Assembly (NCBI GenBank): GCA_041916775.1
Contig: JAYRYZ010000003.1
Location: 147,422-211,421, forward strand
From: UBA2357 sp041916775
GTDB lineage: Bacteria > Pseudomonadota > Gammaproteobacteria > Burkholderiales > Rhodocyclaceae
Length of the DNA: 64,000 bases
Reading direction: 5' to 3'
Part shown: positions 9,608 to 18,078 of the stretch, one piece after another
How positions within the stretch are numbered: position 1 is the stretch's first letter
Layout of the letters: the number at the start of each line of letters is the position of its first letter
Notes under the pieces: generated by a model
Databases searched by the model: none
The model's input: the letters and a program-made list of their open reading frames with translations, nothing else
Told to the model about the DNA's origin: nothing
Made by a program: the position numbers and the translations under genes

Positions 9608-9994
9608 ATGCAGCAGGGAAAGAGTGCGGTCGTGCTGTTCGGGCATGGTGCCCGTGATCCGGAGTGGGCAGGGCCGATGCAGCGCGCCCGGGCGCGGATC
9701 CTCGACGCGCAGCCCGAGTGCGAGGTCGTTCTGGCCTTTCTCGAATTCATGACGCCGACCCTGGATGTCGCGATCGATGCGCTGGTGCAGTCCGGCGTGA
9801 CGCACATCACCGTGGTGCCGGTGTTTCTCGCCCAGGGCGGGCATCTCAAGAAGGACGTGCCCGCGCTCGTCGACGCGGCGCGCACGCGGCATCCGGGCTG
9901 TGAGATTCGCCAGGCGCTGGCTGCCGGAGAATCCGAGGAGGTCGTGGACGCGGTCGCGCGCTACGCGATCGGCTGCGCGCGCACTCTGAGCTGA
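9608..9994 (+). CDS. cbiX: Short CbiX/SirB-type sirohydrochlorin chelatase
   Basis: This 128-residue single-domain class II chelatase inserts Co2+ or Fe2+ into sirohydrochlorin on the way to cobalamin or siroheme. The metal-binding histidines are in FGHGARDPEW near residue 10 and VFLAQGGHLKKDVP near 75. The ATG at 9608 has GGGAG upstream; an in-frame ATG at 9560 would add 16 residues that do not fit the fold. Small chelatases work as dimers. No other tetrapyrrole gene is in view, so the metal cannot be assigned. Confidence 0.85.
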   Translation: MQQGKSAVVLFGHGARDPEWAGPMQRARARILDAQPECEVVLAFLEFMTPTLDVAIDALVQSGVTHITVVPVFLAQGGHLKKDVPALVDAARTRHPGCEIRQALAAGESEEVVDAVARYAIGCARTLS

Positions 9995-10119
9995 CCGACT
10001 TCACCACGCCGCGCTCATTTTTGCCTTGCGCCGAGTGGCCCGCTTGCCGGCTGTGAATGTTTTCCTGCCGGCGTAGAAACGCGCCTTGTGGCGGGCTTGA
10101 ATATTAGAGTATTATTATA

Positions 10120-10133
10120 TTTATGCGAGTAAA
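10120..10133. promoter_or_regulatory. AT-rich island with dyad before the RND operon, possible operator
   Basis: Bases 10097-10140 are strikingly AT-rich for this GC-rich region. They hold the dyad TTTATGCGAGTAAA just before the first efflux gene. This is the right place for a repressor site controlling the operon, but no regulator gene is adjacent and no properly spaced -35/-10 pair is clear. Confidence 0.3.
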
Positions 10134-10134
10134 C

Positions 10135-11187
10135 ATGAATCCCTCCTTTCCGAAGCGCGCACGCGCCTGGTTGGCCGTGCTGTTGTGCTCGGCCGCCTTG
10201 CCCGCGGCAGCCGAGATCGCGACGCTGCAAGTGCAGGCGAGCCCCTCCGTGCTGACCCACTCCGCCGAGGCCACACTGGAGGCGGTCAATCAGGTCACGG
10301 TGGCCGCGCAGGTCGCTGGCCGGATCGTGGATCTGCAGGTGGATGCGGGCGACGCGGTGCGTCAGGGCCAGCTGCTGCTGCGCATCGACGCAGCGGCAGC
10401 GGAGCAGGCGGTGGCCAGCGCAGAGGCGGGCGTGGCGCAGGCGCAGGCCGATCTGGCAAATGCGCGCTCCGAGTTCGACCGCGCGCGCAGCCTGCTGGCG
10501 CGTGGCTTCGTCAGCCAGTCGGCGGTGGATCAGGCGCGCGCGGCCTTCGAGGCTGCGGATGCGCGTCTGCGCGCGGCGCGCGCAGGGCGCGGCCAGGCGG
10601 CGACGGCGCAGGGTTATGCAACGATACAGTCGCCGTTGACCGGCATCGTCGCGGAGCGCAGCGTCGAGGTCGGCGAGATGGCGCAACCGGGCAAGGCCTT
10701 GTTCACCCTGTTCGATCCGGCGCAGATGCGCGCGGTCGTGGATGTGCCGCAGTTCCGGCTCGCCGGTCTGGTGGGCGAGCAGCTGCGTGCGCGGGTGGAG
10801 TTGCCCGACAGCGGGCGTTGGCTGGACGCGGTGCAGGTGACGGTGCTGCCGGCCGCGGATGCCCGCACCCACACCGTACGGGTGCGCGTGGATCTGCCCG
10901 CCGAGGCAGGGGGGATCAAGCCGGGCACGTTCGCGCGGGTGCATTTCCTCACGGGCGAGGCGACCCGCCTCGCGGTGCCGATCAGCGCCGTGGTACGGCG
11001 CAGCGAGGTAACGGCGGTGTACGTGCAAACCGACAACCGCTTCGCGCTGCGCCAGGTGCGCCTCGGCACGGTGCAGCCCGATGACACCGTGGAGGTGCTC
11101 GCCGGCCTGCGTGCGGGCGAGACGATCGCGCTCGACCCGATCCAGGCCGGCATCGCGGTGCGGGCGGCGGCAGGTAGCACACGATGA
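10135..11187 (+). CDS. RND efflux periplasmic adaptor subunit (MFP/HlyD family)
   Basis: This 350-residue membrane-fusion protein has an N-terminal signal peptide (RAWLAVLLCSAALPAAAE). The order is lipoyl half, alpha-helical hairpin (coiled-coil, about 85-140, Ala/Glu/Gln-rich), second lipoyl half (IQSPLTGIVAERSVEVGE), then beta-barrel. It bridges the inner-membrane pump to an outer-membrane channel. The ATG at 10135 was chosen because the AT-rich dyad overlaps the alternative ATG at 10123. It overlaps the pump gene by 4 bases (ATGA). No outer-membrane factor gene is present. Confidence 0.9.
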   Translation: MNPSFPKRARAWLAVLLCSAALPAAAEIATLQVQASPSVLTHSAEATLEAVNQVTVAAQVAGRIVDLQVDAGDAVRQGQLLLRIDAAAAEQAVASAEAGVAQAQADLANARSEFDRARSLLARGFVSQSAVDQARAAFEAADARLRAARAGRGQAATAQGYATIQSPLTGIVAERSVEVGEMAQPGKALFTLFDPAQMRAVVDVPQFRLAGLVGEQLRARVELPDSGRWLDAVQVTVLPAADARTHTVRVRVDLPAEAGGIKPGTFARVHFLTGEATRLAVPISAVVRRSEVTAVYVQTDNRFALRQVRLGTVQPDDTVEVLAGLRAGETIALDPIQAGIAVRAAAGSTR

Positions 11188-14100
11188 GCGGCGCGCCGCA
11201 GCAGGATGCGCCGCTGGGCCTTTCCGGGCGCATCGCCGCCGCGTTCCAGCGTAACGCGCTGACGCCGCTTATCGCGCTGCTGCTGCTGCTTCTCGGTGTG
11301 TTCGCAACGCTGATCACGCCCAAGGAAGAGGAGCCGCAGATCGACGTCACCATGGCGAACGTGCTCGTGCCTTTCCCGGGGGCCTCGGCGCGCGATGTCG
11401 ACGCGCTCATCGCCCGGCCGGCCGAGCAGGTGCTGTCGCGCATCGCCGGCGTCGATCATGTCTATTCGGTGTCGCGCCCGGGCATGGCGGTGATCACGGT
11501 GCAGTTCGAGGTCGGCGTGCCCAACCAGGAAGCACTGGTGAAGCTCTACGACACGGTGCACTCGAACCGCGACTGGCTGAGCCCGCAGCTCGGCGCGGGC
11601 GAACCGATCGTCAAGCCCAAGGGCATCGACGACGTGCCCATCGTCAGCCTCACCTTCTGGACTGCGGACCCGGAGCGCGCCGGTTTCGAGCTGCAGCAGA
11701 TCTCGCGCGCGGTCGAGCACGAGCTGAAGCGCGTCGACGGTACGCGCGACGTCTCCACCATCGGCGGGCCCGGCCATGTGATCCGCGTGCTCCTCGACAA
11801 CGAGCGCATGAACGCCTTCGATGTCACCGCCCAGGACGTGCGCGCCGCGCTGCAACTCTCCAACGCCTCGCAACCGGCCGGGACGCTGGTGACGCAGAAC
11901 CGCGAGGTGCTGGTGCAGACCGGCACCTATATCGAATCCGCCGAGGACGTCGCGAGCCTGGTGGTCGGTGTCTCGCAGGGTAAGCCGGTATTCATGCGCG
12001 ACGTCGCGCGCGTCGAGGACGGGCCGGACCAGCCCTCGCGCTATGTGTGGTTCGGAGCCGGCCCGTCGTCGCAGGCCGCCGGTATCGAAGATCAGGGCGT
12101 GTTTCCCGCGGTGACGCTGGCGGTGTCGAAGAAGCCCGGCGCGAACGCGTCGGATGTCGCGAACGCGGTCATCGCGCGTGCGGAGGCGCTGAAGGGGCAG
12201 ATCATTCCGGAGGGCGTCGAATTCACCGTCACGCGCAACTACGGCAAGACCGCGAACGACAAGGCCAACACCCTCATCGGCAAGCTCGTGTTCGCGACCG
12301 CCGCGGTGGTGCTGCTGGTGTTCTTCGCCCTAGGGCGGCGCGAGGCGCTGATCGTCGGGCTGGCGGTGACGCTGACGCTTGCCGCGACGCTCTTCGCCTC
12401 CTGGGCATGGGGTTTCACCCTCAACCGGGTGAGCCTGTTCGCGTTGATCTTCTCGATCGGTATCCTCGTCGACGACGCGATCGTCGTGGTCGAGAACATC
12501 CACCGCTGGCATGTGCTGGAGCCGGATACCCCGCTGTGGCGGCTGGTGCCGCGCGCGGTGGACGAGGTCGGCGGGCCGACCATCCTCGCGACCTTCACCG
12601 TCATCGCAGCACTCCTGCCGATGGCCTTCGTCACCGGCCTGATGGGGCCGTACATGAGCCCCATCCCGATCAATGCGTCGATGGGAATGTTCATCTCGCT
12701 TGCGGTGGCCTTTGTGGTCACACCCTGGCTCGCGATCAAGCTGCTGGCGGGCTCCGGCACGCACCACCACGAAGGCGAGGACAGACTCACCCGCCGTCTC
12801 GACGGGGTTTTCCGTGCCACGATGGGGCCGCTTCTGGAACCGATGCGTGGCGGCAGACGCCGGTTGGTGCTATGGCTCGCGGTGCTCGGACTGATCGCGG
12901 CCTCGGTGGCGCTGCCGGTGATGCAACTGGTGGTACTGAAGATGCTGCCCTTCGACAACAAGAGTGAGTTCCAGGTGGTGCTGGACATGCCGGTCGGCAC
13001 GCCGGTCGAGGAGACGGCGCGGGTGCTGCGCGAGATCGGCGAGCATCTGTCGGGTGTCGAGGAGGTCACCGACTGGCAGGCCTACGCCGGCACCGCCAGC
13101 CCGATCAACTTCAACGGCCTGGTGCGCCAGTACTATCTGCGCAGCGCGCCGGAGCAGGGCGACCTGCAGGTGAACCTGGTCGACAAGGGGGCCCGCAAGC
13201 GCAAGAGCCATGAGATCGCGGTATCGGTGCGCGACATGGTTGCGGAGATCGCGCGCCGCAACGGCGGCAACGCGAAGGTGGTCGAGGTTCCGCCGGGCCC
13301 GCCGGTGCTGTCGCCGATCGTGGCCGAGATCTATGGCCCGGACTATGCCGCCCAGGCCGAGGTTGCGGGCCGGGTACGGAAGGTGTTCGAGGCGACTCCG
13401 GACATCGTCGGTATCGACGACACCCGTGACGAGGTCGCACCAAAGGTGGTGCTGCGCGTCGATCAGCCCAAGGCGGCGCGCATGGGCGTGGCGCAGAGTG
13501 ACATCGTCGAGGTGGTGCGGCTCGGGCTGTCGGGCGAGAACGTCACGCCGGCGCATGGCAGCGACAACAAGTACGAGCTGCCGGTGCGCATCCAGTTGCC
13601 GCCGAAGCGTCAGTCCGGCGTGGATGCGCTATTGGCGATGAAGGTGCGTGCCCGCGACGGTACGCTGGTCTCGGTGTCGGAGCTCGTGAGCGTACAGGAG
13701 ACGGTGCGCGAGCAGGTCATCTACCGCAAGGACCTGCTGCCGGTGGTGTATGTGACCGCAGACATGGGCGGGCATCTGGATTCGCCCCTCTACGGCATGT
13801 TCGACATCCGCTCGCGCCTCGCCGGCATGACGCTCGACGGCCCCGGCCTCGCGGGCAGCCTGGGAGAGTGGTTCATCCAGGCGCCGGCCGACGCCTTCGA
13901 CGGCTTCAGCCTGAAATGGGACGGGGAGTGGCAGGTCACCTACGAGACCTTCCGCGACATGGGGGCCGCGTATGCGGTGGGCCTCATCCTGATCTACCTG
14001 CTGGTGGTGGCGCAGTTCCGCAGCTACCTGGTGCCGCTCATCATCATGGCACCGATCCCGCTCACCATCGTCGGCGTGATGCCTGGCCATGCGCTGTTCG

Positions 14101-14453
14101 GCGCACAATTCACCGCCACCTCGATGATCGGCATGATCGCGCTCGCCGGCATCATCGTGCGCAACTCCATCCTGTTGGTGGACTTCATCAACCAGCAGGT
14201 GCGCGAGGGGGCGGAGTTTGCAGATGCAGTGATCCGCGCCGCCGCGGTGCGCGCCAAGCCGATCGGCCTGACTGCGCTCGCGGCGATGATCGGCGCGGTG
14301 TTCATCCTCGACGACCCGATCTTCAACGGCCTTGCGATCAGCCTCATCTTCGGCGTGCTGGTGTCGACGCTGCTGACGCTGATCGTCATCCCCGTCCTGT
14401 ACTTTGCCGCAATGCGCGGCCGCATCCATCTCCTCAAGGAGGACATCGCATGA
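11184..14453 (+). CDS. RND efflux pump, inner-membrane permease
   Basis: This 1089-residue protein has the AcrB/MexB-like architecture: TM1 near residue 30, a large periplasmic loop, TM2-6, a second loop, and TM8-12. Strong family marks are GILVDDAIVVVENIHRW (TM4, the proton-relay Asp pair) near residue 430 and GIIVRNSILLVDFINQQ in the last TM block. PLTIVGVMPGH occurs in the C-terminal half. It exports compounds by proton antiport; the substrate is not predictable. The loop segment LPPKRQSGVDALLAMKVR and a long cytosolic linker near 525 make it closer to short-MFP RND pumps than to AcrB itself. Confidence 0.92.
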   Translation: MSGAPQQDAPLGLSGRIAAAFQRNALTPLIALLLLLLGVFATLITPKEEEPQIDVTMANVLVPFPGASARDVDALIARPAEQVLSRIAGVDHVYSVSRPGMAVITVQFEVGVPNQEALVKLYDTVHSNRDWLSPQLGAGEPIVKPKGIDDVPIVSLTFWTADPERAGFELQQISRAVEHELKRVDGTRDVSTIGGPGHVIRVLLDNERMNAFDVTAQDVRAALQLSNASQPAGTLVTQNREVLVQTGTYIESAEDVASLVVGVSQGKPVFMRDVARVEDGPDQPSRYVWFGAGPSSQAAGIEDQGVFPAVTLAVSKKPGANASDVANAVIARAEALKGQIIPEGVEFTVTRNYGKTANDKANTLIGKLVFATAAVVLLVFFALGRREALIVGLAVTLTLAATLFASWAWGFTLNRVSLFALIFSIGILVDDAIVVVENIHRWHVLEPDTPLWRLVPRAVDEVGGPTILATFTVIAALLPMAFVTGLMGPYMSPIPINASMGMFISLAVAFVVTPWLAIKLLAGSGTHHHEGEDRLTRRLDGVFRATMGPLLEPMRGGRRRLVLWLAVLGLIAASVALPVMQLVVLKMLPFDNKSEFQVVLDMPVGTPVEETARVLREIGEHLSGVEEVTDWQAYAGTASPINFNGLVRQYYLRSAPEQGDLQVNLVDKGARKRKSHEIAVSVRDMVAEIARRNGGNAKVVEVPPGPPVLSPIVAEIYGPDYAAQAEVAGRVRKVFEATPDIVGIDDTRDEVAPKVVLRVDQPKAARMGVAQSDIVEVVRLGLSGENVTPAHGSDNKYELPVRIQLPPKRQSGVDALLAMKVRARDGTLVSVSELVSVQETVREQVIYRKDLLPVVYVTADMGGHLDSPLYGMFDIRSRLAGMTLDGPGLAGSLGEWFIQAPADAFDGFSLKWDGEWQVTYETFRDMGAAYAVGLILIYLLVVAQFRSYLVPLIIMAPIPLTIVGVMPGHALFGAQFTATSMIGMIALAGIIVRNSILLVDFINQQVREGAEFADAVIRAAAVRAKPIGLTALAAMIGAVFILDDPIFNGLAISLIFGVLVSTLLTLIVIPVLYFAAMRGRIHLLKEDIA

Positions 14454-14668
14454 CGCTCACCGTCAACCAGTTCGTCCGCATCTTTGCCGGCGCCTTCGTG
14501 CTGATCTCGCTAGCGCTCGGTGTCGAAGGCTCGCCGCTTTTCGTGAGCAGCAACTTCCTCTGGTTCACCGCCTTCGTGGGCGTGAACCTGTTCCAGAGCG
14601 GCTTCACCCGCTTCTGCCCGCTCGAGAACATCCTGCGCAAGTTCGGTGTCAAGGATGGCGCCTGCTGA
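14450..14668 (+). CDS. DUF2892 (YgaP-type) small membrane protein
   Basis: This 72-residue protein has two hydrophobic helices (FVRIFAGAFVLISLALG and FLWFTAFVGVNLFQSGF). They are followed by FTRFCPLENILRKFGVKD, the signature of the DUF2892 membrane module found at the end of YgaP-type rhodaneses. AAGGAGG lies 7 bases before the ATG, and the gene overlaps the pump stop codon by 4 bases, so it is co-translated with the RND pump. The conserved Cys in RFCPLE might be redox-active. Its function in the efflux operon is unknown. Confidence 0.85.
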   Translation: MTLTVNQFVRIFAGAFVLISLALGVEGSPLFVSSNFLWFTAFVGVNLFQSGFTRFCPLENILRKFGVKDGAC

Positions 14669-15161
14669 GCCTGCGCCACACGATGAACTCGTGATCCGCA
14701 TCGCGCGACCTGACGAGGTGCGCGCTGCGGCGGCGCGTGCGGTGCCGCCCGGTGTGGGCGGGTGGCGCTTGCGCGAGGCGCTCGTGGAACTCCTGCAGAA
14801 CGCCATCGAGCACGGAAACCTCGGCTTCAGTGGTAGCGACAAGCGCCGCCTGATGGCCGAGGGGGCCTGGGAAGCCGCACTGCAGGCGCGTCTTGCCGAT
14901 CCGGATCACGCCGGGAAGACGGTCGTCCTGCTGCGCGTGCGGTGCGCGACGGGTTGGCGCTTCGCAATCCGTGATGGCGGCACCGGTTTCGACCCACAGG
15001 CCGGCAGGCACCCGGAGCCCGGTGGCGAGACCATGCCCTGTGGTCGCGGCGTGCGCATTGCCGAAGCCCTGGTCGGTGCGCCGATCCACGCCTTGCCGGG
15101 TGGTGGCGGGGTGTACTTCCTCATGAACGACGCCTGTGTCAGCGGCCGCAACGCGCGCTGA
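14655..15161 (+). CDS. RsbW-like GHKL ATP-binding protein (anti-sigma/serine kinase type)
   Basis: This 168-residue protein is a lone histidine-kinase-type ATPase fold with no histidine phosphoacceptor domain. It has the N-box ELLQNAIEHGNL near residue 50, the G1 box IRDGGTGFDP near 110, and the G2 box GRGVRIAEALV near 135. This is the pattern of RsbW/SpoIIAB-like anti-sigma kinases. It overlaps the DUF2892 gene by 14 bases. A GTG nine bases further upstream is an alternative start. No anti-anti-sigma (STAS) or sigma-factor gene is adjacent, so the partner is unknown. Confidence 0.75.
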   Translation: MAPAEPAPHDELVIRIARPDEVRAAAARAVPPGVGGWRLREALVELLQNAIEHGNLGFSGSDKRRLMAEGAWEAALQARLADPDHAGKTVVLLRVRCATGWRFAIRDGGTGFDPQAGRHPEPGGETMPCGRGVRIAEALVGAPIHALPGGGGVYFLMNDACVSGRNAR

Positions 15162-15266
15162 TCGCAGCGAGATTCGCACAAAGTCACGTCGGCCGGCGCT
15201 TCTCTGATATCCAACCCAGGCAGTGCGGGCATAAAATGCCGGGCAATGTCCTGATAGCGTGTTGCC

Positions 15267-15569
15267 ATGAGCGAATACTTCCGCAATCGACGTCTAGACC
15301 GGCGCATCCCGCTCGGATCTGCCGCCTGGATCCGGCTTGACGACACTTCCGAGATGGAGGCGAGCTGTGTCGAACTCAGCGTCGGCGGCATGACCTTGCA
15401 CTCCGCCTATGTTCCCGGTGAATCGGAGGAGTTCGAGGTCAGAGTCGAGTCCCCCGAGGGGCGCGTCAGCCGTCCGCCGCTGGTGGTGCGCGTGATCGTA
15501 CGGCGTTGCAATGCGATTGACGACGGCCTGTACGAGATCGGCGTGGAGACGGTTCAAATCGTCGGCTGA
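15267..15569 (+). CDS. PilZ-domain protein (c-di-GMP receptor type)
   Basis: This 100-residue single PilZ domain has the Arg-rich motif NRRLDRRIP at residues 7-15 and the second motif ELSVGGM near residue 37, where D/NxSxxG is usual. The first residue of the second motif is Glu instead of Asp/Asn, so ligand binding is likely but not certain. PilZ proteins sense c-di-GMP and control surface structures or motility. It stands 105 bases after the RsbW-like gene. Confidence 0.8.
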   Translation: MSEYFRNRRLDRRIPLGSAAWIRLDDTSEMEASCVELSVGGMTLHSAYVPGESEEFEVRVESPEGRVSRPPLVVRVIVRRCNAIDDGLYEIGVETVQIVG

Positions 15570-15619
15570 TTTCTTCCGTCGGATGACCTCTTCCGTTGGT
15601 CGATCCCTTCGCCCGCGGT

Positions 15620-16117
15620 TCAGCGTGCGCGTCGCAACATCAGGATGAGCGCCGCGACGGAAATCGCCACGAAGCACACCAGAGACCAGTTCGCGATCGA
15701 TAGCCCCAGCAGTGACCAGTCGATCGAGGTGCACTCTCCCGAGCCGCGGAAGATCATCGGCAGTGCTTCGGCAATCGAGAAGCTGCCGAGCATGAACTCC
15801 AGATCCGGCCCGCACTCCGAGATCGCCGGCGGGAAGCGCTGGATCCAGCTCTGGCGTGCGGCGACGCCCGCGCCGGCGAGCGCGATCGCCAGAATCAGCA
15901 GCAGGTAGCCGCGCTGGCCGGTGCGTCCCGGACCATGCACTCCGGCGAGCAGCGCCACCAGGCCCACGCCGGTGAGTGCGAAGCGCTGCATGATGCACAT
16001 CGGGCAGGGCTCCAGACCCGCAAAATGTTGCAGGTAGAGGCCGAAGCCGAGCAGTCCTGCACAGACGGCGAACAGCATGAAGAATTGGGTGCGGGCGGGG
16101 AGGGCGAACGGGTTCAT
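15620..16117 (-). CDS. dsbB: Disulfide bond formation protein B
   Basis: This 165-residue inner-membrane protein has four hydrophobic helices and two periplasmic Cys pairs: EPCPMCIMQR near residue 38, and ECGPDLE with GECTSIDW near 100-130. DsbB re-oxidises DsbA and passes the electrons to quinone. The ATG at 16117 fits the first helix; longer in-frame extensions upstream are not family-like. It converges with the PilZ gene. DsbA is not in the window. Confidence 0.95.
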   Translation of the reverse strand: MNPFALPARTQFFMLFAVCAGLLGFGLYLQHFAGLEPCPMCIMQRFALTGVGLVALLAGVHGPGRTGQRGYLLLILAIALAGAGVAARQSWIQRFPPAISECGPDLEFMLGSFSIAEALPMIFRGSGECTSIDWSLLGLSIANWSLVCFVAISVAALILMLRRAR

Positions 16118-16218
16118 GTGGATCCTGTTTCGGGTGCGGGCGCGTTCTGGCCCGGATGGTGTTCTGGATTGCTGCATTGCAGTGTCGGTCCCTGCAGACC
16201 AGCCCAAGGCATGTTGGT

Positions 16219-17136
16219 TCAGTCCTGTGCGAGCGTCTCGATGAGCGCGACCTGCTCCCGGATGGGCGAGGGGATGGCGGTCTCGCCCGCCAACATGGAT
16301 CGGATCAGCGCCGCATTCTCCCTTACCCCGGGTACATCCGGCAAACCTGCAAGCGGCGGTGCGCCACCTTCCTCGGCTTCCCGCGCGATCCCACCGCAGC
16401 CAGCACGAAAGATCTCCAGACGCGGGCATCGCCGCGGGTTGGCGAAGATCTCGCCTTCGGTGCCGCGCAGCAGCATCGCGTGCGCTGCGTCTGCGATCAG
16501 GAAGTCGTGCATGCGTGCGAGGTACTCGGGGTGCGTCACCGCAACCACGCGCACGCTGCGTCCCGGGCAGGGGTCGACCAGCTTGGCGACGGTGTGCGCG
16601 CTGGAGCGCACACCCATGCGTGGCCGCAAGGCCAGCAGCCGGTCCAATCCCGGCAGCAGGTTTGCGATGCCGATGCAGGCGAGCCCGCCCTCCGCCAGCG
16701 CCTGCTCAGCCGCCTGCGGGGCGCTGCACAGCGGGATGTCGAGCGCGGCGAGCAGTGCAAAGGGGCTGCTGCGGGTGTCGAAGTCGTGGCGCCCCTGAAT
16801 CAGCACCGGCACCCCGGCGCGGGCCAGCAGCAACGCCACCAGCGGCATCAGGTTGGCCTGGCGGCGCGCGCCGTTGTAGGTCGGCAGCAGCACGCAGCGC
16901 GGCCCGGCGGGGACCGCCACATGCGCGATGCGCTGGTCGATCGCGCGCTTGAAGCCGATCAGCTCGTCGGTGGATTCGCTCTTCACCCGCAGCGCGATGA
17001 GGATCGCGCCGAGTTCGAGGTCCGGGACGGTGCCGTCGAGCATGTCGCCGAACAGCGCTTCGGCCTGTGCGCAGTCGAGCGCCCGCGCGCCCTTGGCGCC
17101 ACGGCCGATTTCCTTGATGATTGAGGCGTAGGTCAT
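16219..17136 (-). CDS. ybiB: YbiB/TrpD2 family nucleic-acid-binding protein
   Basis: This 305-residue homologue of E. coli YbiB (TrpD2) has the anthranilate phosphoribosyltransferase fold. The order matches YbiB: IIKEIGRGAKGARALD, DGTVPDLELGAILIALRVK, PTYNGARRQANLMPL, RMGVRSSAHTVAKL, VTHPEYLARMHDF and MLLRGTEGEIFANPRRCP. YbiB lacks the TrpD activity and binds single-stranded nucleic acid; its cellular role is linked to the SOS response in E. coli. GGCGGA lies about 9 bases before the ATG at 17136; an ATG six codons upstream is possible. It is divergent from the dehydrogenase pair. Confidence 0.9.
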   Translation of the reverse strand: MTYASIIKEIGRGAKGARALDCAQAEALFGDMLDGTVPDLELGAILIALRVKSESTDELIGFKRAIDQRIAHVAVPAGPRCVLLPTYNGARRQANLMPLVALLLARAGVPVLIQGRHDFDTRSSPFALLAALDIPLCSAPQAAEQALAEGGLACIGIANLLPGLDRLLALRPRMGVRSSAHTVAKLVDPCPGRSVRVVAVTHPEYLARMHDFLIADAAHAMLLRGTEGEIFANPRRCPRLEIFRAGCGGIAREAEEGGAPPLAGLPDVPGVRENAALIRSMLAGETAIPSPIREQVALIETLAQD

Positions 17137-17199
17137 CGCGCGATTATCCGCCATCGGCGCGCGTCTGGGCCACGTCAAACCAGCAAGGAGTAACAGCGA

Positions 17200-18078
17200 A
17201 TGAAAGTCGGATTCATCGGACTCGGCCTGATGGGCCGCCCCATGGCCCTCAACCTGCTCAAGGCCGGCCATCAGCTGGCGGTGTGGAGCCGGCGCGCCGA
17301 GTCCATGCAGCCGCTCGTCGATGCCGGCGCGCATGGCTGCGCGAGTGCCGCAGAAGTCGCGCGAGGCGCGGACGTGGTCATCAGCATGGTCGCGGACGCG
17401 CCCGATGTCGAGCAGGTGGCACTGGGTGCAGCGGGCGTCGCCGACGGGGCCGAGCCCGGGCTGGTATTCGTCGATATGAGCACGATCGCGCCGGCGGCGG
17501 CGCAGGCAATCGCTGCGCGCCTGCGCGAGCGCGGCATCAGCATGCTCGATGCGCCGGTGTCTGGCGGCGAGGTCGGCGCGATCAACGCCGCGCTCACCAT
17601 CATGGTCGGCGGCGAGGCCACCGCCTTCGAGAAGGCCCGCCCCCTGTTCGAGGCGATGGGCAAGACGGTATCGCTGATCGGTGATTCGGGCGCCGGCCAG
17701 GTGGCCAAGGCGTGCAACCAGATCCTCACCGGCGTCGGTGTCGCGGCGGTGGCCGAGGCGCTCAACTTCGCGCGCAAGAGCGGCGTGGATGCAGCGCGGG
17801 TGCGCGAGGCGCTGATGGGCGGCTTTGCCTACTCGCGCATCCTCGAGAACCACGGCCAGCGCATGCTGGACCGCAACTTCAAGCCGGGCTTCAAGGCCTG
17901 GATGCACCAGAAGGACATGCGCATCGTACTCGAGGAGGCGCACCGCCTCGGCATGGCGCTGCCCACCTCGGCCGCCACCGCGCAGATGTTCAACGCGATG
18001 GTCGGCAGCGGCCTGGGCGAGAACGACTCGATCGCGATGCTCCAGCTGCTGGAGCGCATGAGCGGCGAGGCTTCCTGA
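17200..18078 (+). CDS. Beta-hydroxyacid dehydrogenase (GarR/HIBADH family), copy 1
   Basis: This is a 292-residue NAD(P)-dependent oxidoreductase of the 3-hydroxyisobutyrate/tartronate-semialdehyde reductase family. It has the N-terminal cofactor motif GFIGLGLMGRPMA (residues 4-16), the substrate motif DAPVSGGEVGA near 120, the catalytic lysine in GQVAKACNQ near 170, and a C-terminal helical KDMRIVLEEA segment. CAAGGAG stands about 11 bases before the ATG. The substrate could be tartronate semialdehyde, 3-hydroxyisobutyrate or succinic semialdehyde. The stop codon of copy 1 overlaps the start of copy 2 by one base. Confidence 0.87.
   Translation: MKVGFIGLGLMGRPMALNLLKAGHQLAVWSRRAESMQPLVDAGAHGCASAAEVARGADVVISMVADAPDVEQVALGAAGVADGAEPGLVFVDMSTIAPAAAQAIAARLRERGISMLDAPVSGGEVGAINAALTIMVGGEATAFEKARPLFEAMGKTVSLIGDSGAGQVAKACNQILTGVGVAAVAEALNFARKSGVDAARVREALMGGFAYSRILENHGQRMLDRNFKPGFKAWMHQKDMRIVLEEAHRLGMALPTSAATAQMFNAMVGSGLGENDSIAMLQLLERMSGEAS

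Noticed and set aside
11184..14453. Reading the RND pump as a heavy-metal (CusA-type) exporter
   Set aside because: The metal-relay methionines and His-rich signatures of CusA are not evident; drug-type RND is the safer call.
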